From assembly GCA_937901915.1 (NCBI GenBank), contig CALGUD010000145.1, positions 1-16,081 of the forward strand: 16,081 bases of DNA. Direction: 5' to 3'. Positions 7,582 through 14,382 of this stretch are shown piece after piece (the stretch's first letter is position 1; every line of letters starts with the position of its first letter). The notes beneath the pieces are model-generated. The model worked only from the letters and a program-made list of their open reading frames with translations, had not been told where the DNA came from and made no database searches. The position numbers were made by a program, and so were the translations under genes. Origin of the DNA: an uncultured Flavobacteriaceae bacterium (lineage in GTDB: Bacteria; Bacteroidota; Bacteroidia; Flavobacteriales; Flavobacteriaceae).

Positions 7582-8126
7582 ACTGGCTTTTCTTTTTCAA
7601 AAAAACTAAAAATACTTCCACCATATTTTTTTAAAAAACTAAAATCTGGTGATTGAGTAAAATCTGTCCGCTGAGAATGTTCTACAATCAACATCCCATT
7701 TTCAGATAAAATATTGTTAGCAAAAATCAGCTCTGGTATTTTTAAGAATTGCTCATCTGAAAAGTCATATGGAGGGTCCGCAAAAACTACATCTGCTAGT
7801 ATATCCGATTTTTCTAAAAACTTAAAAACATCGCTTTTAACAGTTTTAATTGGCAATTCTAATTCATTTGCCGTTTTTTTAATAAATTCTATGCAGCCAT
7901 GATAAGAATCTACAGCAGTAATATTAACACCACCCCTGCTGGCGAATTCGAAACTAATATTACCGGTGCCGGCAAACAGATCCAGTAAAATTACGTCTTC
8001 AAAGTAATAATAATTGTTTAAAACATTAAATAATGCTTCTTTAGCCAAATCTGTTGTAGGCCTTACAGGAAGCTTTTTTGGAGCAAGCAGGCGCCTTCCT
8101 TTGTGTTTTCCTGATATAATTCTCAT
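7578..8126 (-). CDS. rsmD: 16S rRNA (guanine(966)-N(2))-methyltransferase RsmD
   Basis: This 182-residue SAM-dependent methyltransferase modifies G966 (E. coli numbering) of 16S rRNA during small-subunit assembly. The start MRIISGKHKGRRL is typical of RsmD, as is RPTTDLAKEALFNVL (22-36). The SAM-binding motif is DLFAGTGNISFE (49-60). The catalytic DPPY motif of N2/N6 amino methyltransferases is at 117-120, followed by IVEHS (147-151). Length is normal. Its start overlaps the stop of the DUF3822 gene by 4 bases (ATGA arrangement), so translation is probably coupled. At the other end its TAA and the TAA of the convergent RimB-RimK gene share the palindrome TTAA (7578-7581), leaving no room for a terminator between them. 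Confidence 0.93.
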   Translation of the reverse strand: MRIISGKHKGRRLLAPKKLPVRPTTDLAKEALFNVLNNYYYFEDVILLDLFAGTGNISFEFASRGGVNITAVDSYHGCIEFIKKTANELELPIKTVKSDVFKFLEKSDILADVVFADPPYDFSDEQFLKIPELIFANNILSENGMLIVEHSQRTDFTQSPDFSFLKKYGGSIFSFFEKEKPV

Positions 8127-8956
8127 TTAAAACTATTAAGCAAGACCAAGCCCTCATGTTTATCAGGAAGACTTACTTCGTTAGTAGCTCCAAAAACATT
8201 GAAATTCACACCAAAGTCAATATTTCTTATATACGTATAAATAATTTCAAAAAGTTCATGATCTTTTTCTATATCGCCTAACAAAAACACCATAAATTTT
8301 TCTGGATTTAAATTCAATTGTTCGGCAGAAAAAAGTATGTAGTAAATAAAATCTTCTTTAGAAGAATATTCAAAAGTATTGTAAAATAACAGCTTTCTGT
8401 TTTTAATTACAATAACTTCAAAATGATTTTTTGATACATTTACATACATAATCTCATCGTCATTTTTTTGAGATTTATTAAGTAGCGTCTCTACTAAAAC
8501 ACTGGAGAAATGCTTATATTCAAACTCTCCGAAATGATCAAAAATATAGTTATTTATATTCGCATAAGGAACATATACATTTATAAGATCGGCATTTTGA
8601 ATTTCGTCATATGCGATAAAATCATTATCTAAAATCTTGACATTATATTTTAAATAATCTGAAAGATTGTTTTTACTGAAAAGCGATTTTGGGACAAAAG
8701 CTGATAATTCATTCTGGTGCAGGACAATGACTTTACGTATTTCTAAACTCTCTATTTTTTCAGATGCCATAAACCCCTCAAGTTTATCTTTCAGCGCAAT
8801 GGGCGAAGAAAGCTTATCAAAAGTAAAACTTTTTAAAAATTCCAATTGATTGGTGGCAGAATTCAGAATACAAAAAGAAAGTCCACTCAAGCTGACTTGA
8901 ATGGACAGTTCCTTATAATTATTATTTAATATGTTACTTTCTCTTTTTTGTGTCAT
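8123..8956 (-). CDS. DUF3822 family protein
   Basis: I recognise this 277-residue protein as the DUF3822 family, which sits beside rsmD in many Bacteroidota. No enzymatic function is established to my knowledge. It has no signal peptide or membrane helix. The sequence alternates beta-rich segments (YKELSIQVSLSGLSFCIL; IMYVNVSKNHFEVIVIKN) with a helical segment (SKEDFIYYILFSAEQL), ending in a strand-rich part (FMVFLLGDIEK). That order recalls the actin-like fold of PilM-type proteins, but I see no clear phosphate-binding signature, so this is only a suggestion. It overlaps its upstream neighbour by 23 bases and the downstream rsmD by 4, which indicates one coupled transcript of three genes. 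Confidence 0.8.
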   Translation of the reverse strand: MTQKRESNILNNNYKELSIQVSLSGLSFCILNSATNQLEFLKSFTFDKLSSPIALKDKLEGFMASEKIESLEIRKVIVLHQNELSAFVPKSLFSKNNLSDYLKYNVKILDNDFIAYDEIQNADLINVYVPYANINNYIFDHFGEFEYKHFSSVLVETLLNKSQKNDDEIMYVNVSKNHFEVIVIKNRKLLFYNTFEYSSKEDFIYYILFSAEQLNLNPEKFMVFLLGDIEKDHELFEIIYTYIRNIDFGVNFNVFGATNEVSLPDKHEGLVLLNSFK

Positions 8957-9584
8957 AAATACTTGGCCAGTTCCCGCTGGTGCTTACATCTTCTAGTGAT
9001 CCAACAACAATTTCAGGACCATTGACTTCATCAACTGATTTCATAGTTTTTTCCCTGGCAACCAAATCTTTTGGTTGATCATGTAAAATAACATCTTTTG
9101 CAACTTTTGCTTCAAATACAGGCACTCTAAAGCCATTCTTGTCTAAAACATCAGTCTTCATAGTGAATTTTGCATCACCTTGAGCATGGGGTACATCCAT
9201 TAAGTTTTTGTAACTCTCAGTGCCATTAAATAAGGAGTCTTTGAGTGATACATAACCAAGAGTATCAATAATCCTTACTTCCCTCATCATGTCAATCTTA
9301 TATACTTTGTCATATTCCATATAAGAAGAATCCCTTTGTTGAGTAAGTGTAAACTTTTCATTCTCAATAAACTTTATGAGTTTATTAAAATCCGACTCAT
9401 ATTTTCCTTTAATACTTCTGTGAGCTTCCTGAACATCACGTATGTCTTTTAACTTTGCAATCACATCTTTGTAGCGTTTCTGTTTGACTTTATCAAACAC
9501 AATAGGCTCACTTATAGACTTATAAATCATAAAAGCGAAAAAAATACTTAAAATCCAGAGGCCAATTTGTATTCCTGTCTTCAT
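8934..9584 (-). CDS. Conserved hypothetical single-pass membrane protein
   Basis: This is the first gene of the operon with DUF3822 and rsmD. From ATG 9584 it encodes 216 residues: a short N-terminus, one membrane helix (IGLWILSIFFAFMIYKSI, about 5-23), then a soluble, charged, mostly periplasmic-looking region. Residues about 33-65 form a helical stretch (KDVIAKLKDIRDVQEAHRS, then KGKYESDFNKLIKFI) resembling the post-helix region of pseudopilin-like or PilN-like proteins. The C-terminus is basic (KKRK). I cannot assign a function. I prefer ATG 9584 to the upstream GTG at 9620 because the membrane helix then follows directly, and because the GTG lies inside the proposed -7 element (9620-9627). 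No Shine-Dalgarno is visible, as is common in this phylum. It overlaps the DUF3822 start by 23 bases. Confidence 0.75.
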   Translation of the reverse strand: MKTGIQIGLWILSIFFAFMIYKSISEPIVFDKVKQKRYKDVIAKLKDIRDVQEAHRSIKGKYESDFNKLIKFIENEKFTLTQQRDSSYMEYDKVYKIDMMREVRIIDTLGYVSLKDSLFNGTESYKNLMDVPHAQGDAKFTMKTDVLDKNGFRVPVFEAKVAKDVILHDQPKDLVAREKTMKSVDEVNGPEIVVGSLEDVSTSGNWPSIYDTKKRK

Positions 9585-9619
9585 TTTTTTATTGTATGAG
9601 TTAATTTTATAGATTATCA

Positions 9620-9627
9620 CAAATCTA
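9620..9627 (-). promoter_or_regulatory. -7 element for the membrane protein-DUF3822-rsmD operon
   Basis: Read on the minus strand the site is TAGATTTG, a perfect match to TAnnTTTG, 36 bases upstream of the proposed ATG at 9584. There is no exact TTG at -33; the region holds TTTTATG instead. It is divergent from the promoter at 9653-9679, so one short A/T-rich spacer serves both transcripts. Confidence 0.5.
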
Positions 9628-9652
9628 CAATTTTTTTTTATTCATAAAAGAA

Positions 9653-9679
9653 TTGCTGAAAAAAACATCACTATTTTTG
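9653..9679 (+). promoter_or_regulatory. Promoter of the RecD-like helicase gene
   Basis: TATTTTTG at 9672-9679 is a perfect TAnnTTTG -7 element. TTG at 9653-9655 lies 16 bases upstream of it, about one base shorter than the usual spacing range. The start codon at 9697 follows 17 bases after the element, giving a very short leader. Confidence 0.5.
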
Positions 9680-9696
9680 ATATTAGAAAAAATTTC

Positions 9697-11124
9697 ATGG
9701 ATAAAATTGATTTTTATAAATTACTAAAAGACAAGTTTCCTCATTCACCAACTTCAAAACAAAATGTTGTTTTACAACAGCTTTCAGATTTTATTTTTTC
9801 TGATAATAAAGATGAATTGTTTTTACTTAAAGGTTATGCAGGGACCGGTAAAACCACTATAATTGGCACTTTAGTAAACAATCTTTGGCATACCAAAAAA
9901 AAGGCCGTTTTACTAGCACCAACAGGGAGGGCCGCCAAAGTTATAACCAGTTATTCCGGAAAAGCTGCTTTTACAATTCATAAACATATTTATTTTCCTA
10001 AAAAACAAAAAAACGGAGGAGTGAGCTTTACCTTAGCTCCCAATAAACACAGAGACACTATATTTATAGTTGATGAAGCTTCTATGATTCCCGATGCTCC
10101 TGCAGATTCTAAACTATTTGATAATGGGGCGCTTCTGGATGACTTGATAATGTATGTGTACTCCGGACATAATTGCAAGCTCATTCTAATTGGTGATACT
10201 GCACAATTACCTCCGGTTAACCTTTTTATAAGCCCGGCCCTTAATGAAAACACATTGGGATTAAATTATAATAAGAGCGTAATACATATTGAGTTGGATG
10301 AAGTAGTAAGGCAAGAACTCGATTCCGGCATACTCCTTAATGCCACAAATTTGAGAGAGCAGGTACAATCGGATTTTACAACCGGATTTCAATTTCATTT
10401 AGACAATTTTAGTGATATTATTCGTCTTATAGACGGCTATGAAATTCAGGATGCTATTGACAGTGCTTATAGTGAAGTTGGAAAAGAAGACACCGCTTTA
10501 ATAGTCCGGTCAAACAAACGTGCCAATCTTTACAATCAGCAAATAAGAAATAAAATCCTTTTTCATGAAAATGAATTAACCCCTGGTGATTATCTAATGG
10601 TAGTAAAAAATAATTATTTCTGGCTGAAAGCTTCGTCAGAAGCAGGTTTTATTGCTAATGGGGACATAATTGAAGTACTTGAAATATTCGCATTAAAAGA
10701 GTTGTACGGATTCCGGTTTGCCCAGGTTAATGTAAAAATGGTCGATTACCCTAAAATGAAGCCCTTTGAAACGGTTCTGCTTCTTGACACCATAGATGCA
10801 GAAACCCCATCCTTATCGTATGACGATTCTAACCGCTTGTACCAGGAAGTAATGAAAGATTATGAAAGTGAAACTTCTAAGTATAAAAAATTCTTAAAGG
10901 TTAAAAACAATACATATTTTAACGCATTACAGGTTAAATTTTCCTATGCAATTACTTGTCATAAATCTCAAGGTGGACAATGGAATACGGTGTTCATAGA
11001 ACAACCTTATGCACCCAACGGAATAGATACTGAATACCTGCGCTGGCTATACACAGCCGTTACCAGGGCTAAAAATAAATTATATCTGATAGGGTTTAAA
11101 AATGATTTTTTTGTTGAATCTTAA
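9697..11124 (+). CDS. RecD/Pif1-like superfamily 1B DNA helicase
   Basis: The 475-residue protein is an ATP-dependent 5'-3' DNA helicase by family. Visible motifs in order are: TSKQ (19-22) as a Q-motif-like start; Walker A GYAGTGKTT (46-54); Ia LLAPTGRAAK (72-81); Walker B IVDEASM (124-130); motif III GDTAQLPPV (166-174); a motif IV region (TALIVRSNKRAN); motif V/UvrD_C_2 ITCHKSQGGQW (419-429); and motif VI YTAVTRAK (452-459). It is smaller than RecD2 (over 700 residues) because the N-terminal extension is missing. That makes it closer in size to Dda or Pif1-like enzymes. A housekeeping role in replication-fork or recombination repair is likely but not shown. It is the first gene of a plus-strand run; the DUF4126 gene begins 38 bp downstream. 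Confidence 0.9.
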   Translation: MDKIDFYKLLKDKFPHSPTSKQNVVLQQLSDFIFSDNKDELFLLKGYAGTGKTTIIGTLVNNLWHTKKKAVLLAPTGRAAKVITSYSGKAAFTIHKHIYFPKKQKNGGVSFTLAPNKHRDTIFIVDEASMIPDAPADSKLFDNGALLDDLIMYVYSGHNCKLILIGDTAQLPPVNLFISPALNENTLGLNYNKSVIHIELDEVVRQELDSGILLNATNLREQVQSDFTTGFQFHLDNFSDIIRLIDGYEIQDAIDSAYSEVGKEDTALIVRSNKRANLYNQQIRNKILFHENELTPGDYLMVVKNNYFWLKASSEAGFIANGDIIEVLEIFALKELYGFRFAQVNVKMVDYPKMKPFETVLLLDTIDAETPSLSYDDSNRLYQEVMKDYESETSKYKKFLKVKNNTYFNALQVKFSYAITCHKSQGGQWNTVFIEQPYAPNGIDTEYLRWLYTAVTRAKNKLYLIGFKNDFFVES

Positions 11125-11162
11125 TTTTATCTTTATATTACTAAATACAATATAAAACAGTA

Positions 11163-11723
11163 GTGGAAACAGCAATAAGTATATTTTTAGGTATTGGATT
11201 GGCTGCTTCAGTAGGTTTCAGGGTATTTTTGCCTCTTTTTGCTTTGAGCATGGCATCCTATTTTAATATATGGGAGGTGAACGAAAATTGGGAATGGCTA
11301 GGTAGTACCACAGCGCTTATAGCACTCGGAATAGCAATGCTGTTTGAAATTTTTGCATATTATATACCTTTTGTGGATAATTTGCTGGACACCATTGCTA
11401 TACCCTTAGCAGCAATAGCTGGGACAGCAGTAGTTGTTTCTACTGCCGCAAACTTAGATCCATTAGTAACCTGGTCCTTAGCAATAATAGCCGGTGGTGG
11501 CACTGCCGGTCTTATAAAGGGTACTGCCACAGCTACCAGGCTTAGTTCCAGTGCTACAACAGCCGGACTCGGAAATCCTGTTGTTTCAACTGTAGAAACA
11601 GGTTCTTCTGTAATCTTGTCGGTTGCATCCGTTTTTGCGCCGGTTTTGGCTATTATATTGGTACTCTTCATTTTAGGAATGATAATTTGGCTTTATAAAA
11701 AAATTCGTGCACGTAAAAGTTAA
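11163..11723 (+). CDS. DUF4126 family integral membrane protein
   Basis: This 186-residue, very hydrophobic protein matches the DUF4126 family of unknown function. Membrane segments are visible at about 4-32 (ISIFLGIGLAASVGFRVFL), 48-68 (TTALIALGIAMLFEIFAYY), 76-97 (DTIAIPLAAIAGTAVVVST), 103-119 (WSLAIIAGGGTAGLIKG) and 150-178. It ends in a basic tail (KKIRARKS) that should lie in the cytoplasm. The start is GTG at 11163; the next in-frame ATG would delete the first helix, so GTG is preferred. The spacer to the helicase gene is only 38 bp, so it may be cotranscribed, although a weak TATCTTTA lies between. The glycine-rich and Ala/Thr/Ser-rich middle part (GTATATRLSSSATTAG) is characteristic of a channel- or scaffold-like membrane protein, but I would not assign one. 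Confidence 0.8.
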   Translation: METAISIFLGIGLAASVGFRVFLPLFALSMASYFNIWEVNENWEWLGSTTALIALGIAMLFEIFAYYIPFVDNLLDTIAIPLAAIAGTAVVVSTAANLDPLVTWSLAIIAGGGTAGLIKGTATATRLSSSATTAGLGNPVVSTVETGSSVILSVASVFAPVLAIILVLFILGMIIWLYKKIRARKS

Positions 11724-11740
11724 AATCAAATATTTAAATG

Positions 11741-11748
11741 TATTTTTG
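11741..11748 (+). promoter_or_regulatory. -7 element upstream of kdsB
   Basis: TATTTTTG is a perfect TAnnTTTG match and lies 17 bases before the kdsB ATG, the same distance as at the helicase gene. No exact TTG is found at -33. It suggests the kdsB operon has its own start rather than depending on the DUF4126 transcript. Confidence 0.45.
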
Positions 11749-11765
11749 AATCTCAAAGCAATAAG

Positions 11766-12494
11766 ATGAAAATTATTTCAATGATTCCTGCGCGTTATGC
11801 AGCATCACGTTTTCCTGGAAAGCTTATGCAAGATTTGGAGGGAAAAACAGTTATCTCCAGAACTTATGAGGCTGTTTTAAAAACAGGTCTGTTTGATGAT
11901 GTGTATGTAGTTACCGATAGTGATATTATTTTTAATGAAATAATAAAAATTGGTGGCAAAGCAATTATGAGTAAAAACGAGCATGATTGCGGTAGTGACA
12001 GAATTGCAGAGGCAGTTGAAAATATGGACATTGATATTGTAGTGAATGTTCAGGGAGATGAGCCTTTTACAGACAGGCAAAGTCTTTATGATGTAATTGA
12101 AGTTTTTAAAAATGATCTTCATACGGAAATAGACCTGGCATCATTAATGACTGAAATTACAGATTGGGATGAGATAAATGATCCGAATACTGTTAAAGTA
12201 ATCGTTGATAATCGTAACTTTGCTCTTTATTTTTCCCGTTCCCCTATTCCCTATCCCCGAGCCACCGGTATTGGTGCAAAATATTTTAAACATAAAGGAA
12301 TTTATGCTTTTAGAAAACAAGCCATTTTAGATTTTAAACTATTACCCATGTTATCTCTGGAAGCCAGTGAAAAAATTGAAGCTATCAGGTATCTTGAATA
12401 CGGAAGAAAAATAAAAATGGTTGAAACTAATGCAATTGGCATTGAAATTGACACACCGGAAGATCTTGAAAGAGCCAAAAAAGCATGGAAATAA
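11766..12494 (+). CDS. kdsB: 3-deoxy-manno-octulosonate cytidylyltransferase (CMP-Kdo synthetase)
   Basis: KdsB couples CTP to Kdo, giving CMP-Kdo for the lipopolysaccharide inner core, in the cytoplasm. The 242-residue length is normal. Motifs seen are the nucleotide-binding ARYAASRFPGK (9-19), VQGDEP (95-100), SRSPIPYPR (157-165), LEASEKIEAIRYLEYG (198-213) and the metal/sugar-site IEIDTPEDLE (226-235). In Shewanella the KdsB homologue encoded beside kdnA and kdnB prefers 8-amino-Kdo. Because a KdnB-like gene lies two genes downstream here, the sugar acceptor of this enzyme could be Kdo or Kdo8N; sequence alone does not decide. The end of the gene overlaps the start of the HAD gene by 10 bases, indicating translational coupling. 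Confidence 0.93.
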   Translation: MKIISMIPARYAASRFPGKLMQDLEGKTVISRTYEAVLKTGLFDDVYVVTDSDIIFNEIIKIGGKAIMSKNEHDCGSDRIAEAVENMDIDIVVNVQGDEPFTDRQSLYDVIEVFKNDLHTEIDLASLMTEITDWDEINDPNTVKVIVDNRNFALYFSRSPIPYPRATGIGAKYFKHKGIYAFRKQAILDFKLLPMLSLEASEKIEAIRYLEYGRKIKMVETNAIGIEIDTPEDLERAKKAWK

Positions 12495-13183
12495 ATTATA
12501 GTAATATAAAGGTAATTGGCTTTGATGCCGATGACACCCTTTGGGTTAATGAAACTTATTTCAGGGAAACCGAACACAAATTTGCGAAATTGTTATCGGG
12601 TTATGAAACAGAAAATACAATAGATCAGGAACTTTTTAAAATGGAAATAAAAAACCTGGATTTTTACGGTTATGGAATAAAAGGATTTACATTATCCATG
12701 ATTGAAAGTGCTATAGAGTTATCTAATGGTAAAATTCAGGTACAGACAATTGAAAGTATCCTAGACCTGGGGAAAGAGCTAATCAGTAAACCAGTAGAGT
12801 TACTGGATGGCATAGAAGAGGTATTAAAAAAATTAAATAAAAAATACAGGTTAATTTTACTAACTAAAGGTGATTTATTAGATCAGGAAAGAAAACTTGA
12901 AAAATCGGGTTTAACGGCGTATTTTCATCACATAGAAGTACTAAGTGACAAAAAAGAATATAATTATTCTAACCTGCTGGAACATCTTGAAATTGATGTA
13001 AATGAATTTTTAATGATAGGCAATTCCTTAAAATCGGATATTTTGCCTATTATAAATATAGGTGCCCAGGCTGTTCACGTACCTTTCCATACAACATGGC
13101 AGCACGAAATGGTAAATGAAAAGGATAATAATGGCGGGTACAAAACCGTAGAAAATATAAAAGAAATATTAAATTACTTATAG
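12485..13183 (+). CDS. HAD-superfamily hydrolase with C1 cap
   Basis: The 232-residue protein is a haloacid-dehalogenase-type phosphatase by motif. Motif I is DADDT (14-18), with nucleophile Asp14 and general acid/base Asp16. Motif II is LLTKGD with Thr127. A lysine at 156 or 157 serves motif III, and GNSLKSDI (179-186) is motif IV. The helical insert between motifs I and II (about 25-105) is a C1 cap. KdsC, the usual Kdo-8-phosphate phosphatase, has no cap and is about 170-190 residues long, so this is not ordinary KdsC. Its position between kdsB and a KdnB-like gene, with a 10-base overlap upstream and 6 bases downstream, suggests a phosphorylated sugar as substrate. The enzyme could also be a general phosphatase merely carried in the operon. 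Start ATG 12485 places motif I at the expected distance. Confidence 0.88.
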   Translation: MEINYSNIKVIGFDADDTLWVNETYFRETEHKFAKLLSGYETENTIDQELFKMEIKNLDFYGYGIKGFTLSMIESAIELSNGKIQVQTIESILDLGKELISKPVELLDGIEEVLKKLNKKYRLILLTKGDLLDQERKLEKSGLTAYFHHIEVLSDKKEYNYSNLLEHLEIDVNEFLMIGNSLKSDILPIINIGAQAVHVPFHTTWQHEMVNEKDNNGGYKTVENIKEILNYL

Positions 13184-13189
13184 CAATAG

Positions 13190-14272
13190 ATGAAATATAA
13201 AAACTTTCCAATGGTTCCAAGAGTGGTTTTTGGCAGGGGAAGCTTTAATCAGCTCAATGAAATCCTTATGCCTAAACGCATAAACTCAAACAAACCTTTT
13301 ATTTTTTTAGTTGACGATGTTTTTGAAAAAAATCCATCTATAACCTCTAGAATACCAACCGTATTTAATGATAAGGTTATTTTCATCTCAACTAAAGAAG
13401 AACCTAAAACAGAACAGGTAGATGCATTAGTGACTGAAATTAAGTCTATATATGATCAGTTACCTTCAGGTATTATAGGAATTGGTGGTGGAAGTATTAT
13501 GGATTTAGCAAAAGCAGTGGCTATTATGCTCACCAACAATGGAAAAGCAGAAAACTACCAGGGCTGGGACCTTGTGAACAGTGAAGCTCTTTTTCATGTA
13601 GGCATACCAACAATAAGCGGGACCGGGGCTGAAGTTTCAAGGACCACTGTTTTAACTGGTCCTAAGAAAAAATTAGGAATAAATTCTGACCATACCCCTT
13701 TTGACCAGGTGGTTTTAGATCCGGAATTAACACGAGGAGTATCTAATGATCAATGGTTTTATACAGGAATGGATTGTTTTATACATTGTATAGAGTCTTT
13801 AAAAGGCACATATCTGAATGCATTTAGTCAAAGTTATGGAGAGAAAGCTTATGATTTATGCGTAGAAGTATTTTTAGATGATTCGCTCTCTGAGGAAGAT
13901 TCACAAGACAAACTTATGATGGCTTCATGGCACGGAGGTATGAGTATTGCTTATTCTCAAGTAGGGGTTGCACATGCTCTGAGTTATGGTCTTTCTTATG
14001 TATTAGGAACTAAACATGGTATCGGTAATTGTATTGTTTTTGACAAACTTGAAGAGTATTATCCCGAAGGAGTCAGGCAATTTAAACAAATGACCAAGAA
14101 ACACAATATAAAACTTCCAACAGGTATATGTGCCGGTTTATCGGAGGATGAATTTTCTGTAATGACAGATGTAGCTCTTGGACTCGAGCCCCTTTGGGAA
14201 AATGCCCTGGGAAAAGATTGGAAAAATAAAATCGACGCAGGCAAAATAAGAACCCTTTACGAAAAAATGTAA
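13190..14272 (+). CDS. KdnB-like metal-dependent alcohol dehydrogenase (Kdo 8-oxidase type)
   Basis: This is a 360-residue group III (iron-type) alcohol dehydrogenase. The N-terminal nucleotide domain has the PRVVFGRGSF start (10-19) and GIGGGSIMDLAKA (97-109). The metal ligands are all present: Asp195, His199 (GMDCFIHCIE), His262 (VAHALSYG) and His276 (GTKHGIGN). From memory, the overall sequence resembles the KdnB subgroup. Shewanella KdnB oxidises the C8 hydroxyl of Kdo to an aldehyde, which the PLP enzyme KdnA then aminates to Kdo8N. The gene follows the HAD gene by 6 bases and completes a kdsB-HAD-dehydrogenase operon. KdnA is not in the window. The subfamily call is less certain than the superfamily call; another sugar or sugar-acid alcohol could be the substrate. 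No terminator is visible after the stop. Confidence 0.75.
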   Translation: MKYKNFPMVPRVVFGRGSFNQLNEILMPKRINSNKPFIFLVDDVFEKNPSITSRIPTVFNDKVIFISTKEEPKTEQVDALVTEIKSIYDQLPSGIIGIGGGSIMDLAKAVAIMLTNNGKAENYQGWDLVNSEALFHVGIPTISGTGAEVSRTTVLTGPKKKLGINSDHTPFDQVVLDPELTRGVSNDQWFYTGMDCFIHCIESLKGTYLNAFSQSYGEKAYDLCVEVFLDDSLSEEDSQDKLMMASWHGGMSIAYSQVGVAHALSYGLSYVLGTKHGIGNCIVFDKLEEYYPEGVRQFKQMTKKHNIKLPTGICAGLSEDEFSVMTDVALGLEPLWENALGKDWKNKIDAGKIRTLYEKM

Positions 14273-14382
14273 GTAAAATTGGTGATCCGATTGTCTGATT
14301 AAGTCTAAACTTCTGAACTAGCTACAGAAATAACTATTAGAATAAAAAATCTAATAAATACTTTCTCTGCAATCCGTTATGA

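Noticed and set aside
9585..9620. Upstream GTG (9620) as the start of the single-pass membrane protein.
   Set aside because: It falls inside the proposed -7 element, and the extra residues would add a polar stretch before the membrane helix; ATG 9584 is the better start.
11360..11671. Antisense frame of 103 codons in the DUF4126 gene.
   Set aside because: The sense frame encodes clear membrane helices; the antisense is an Ala/Thr/Val-rich shadow of the same bases.
14335..14356. Weak hairpin TATTAGA/TCTAATA before the AroE-like gene, considered as a terminator for the kdnB operon.
   Set aside because: The stem is only 7 bp and nearly all A/T, with no T run after it, so it is unlikely to stop transcription.
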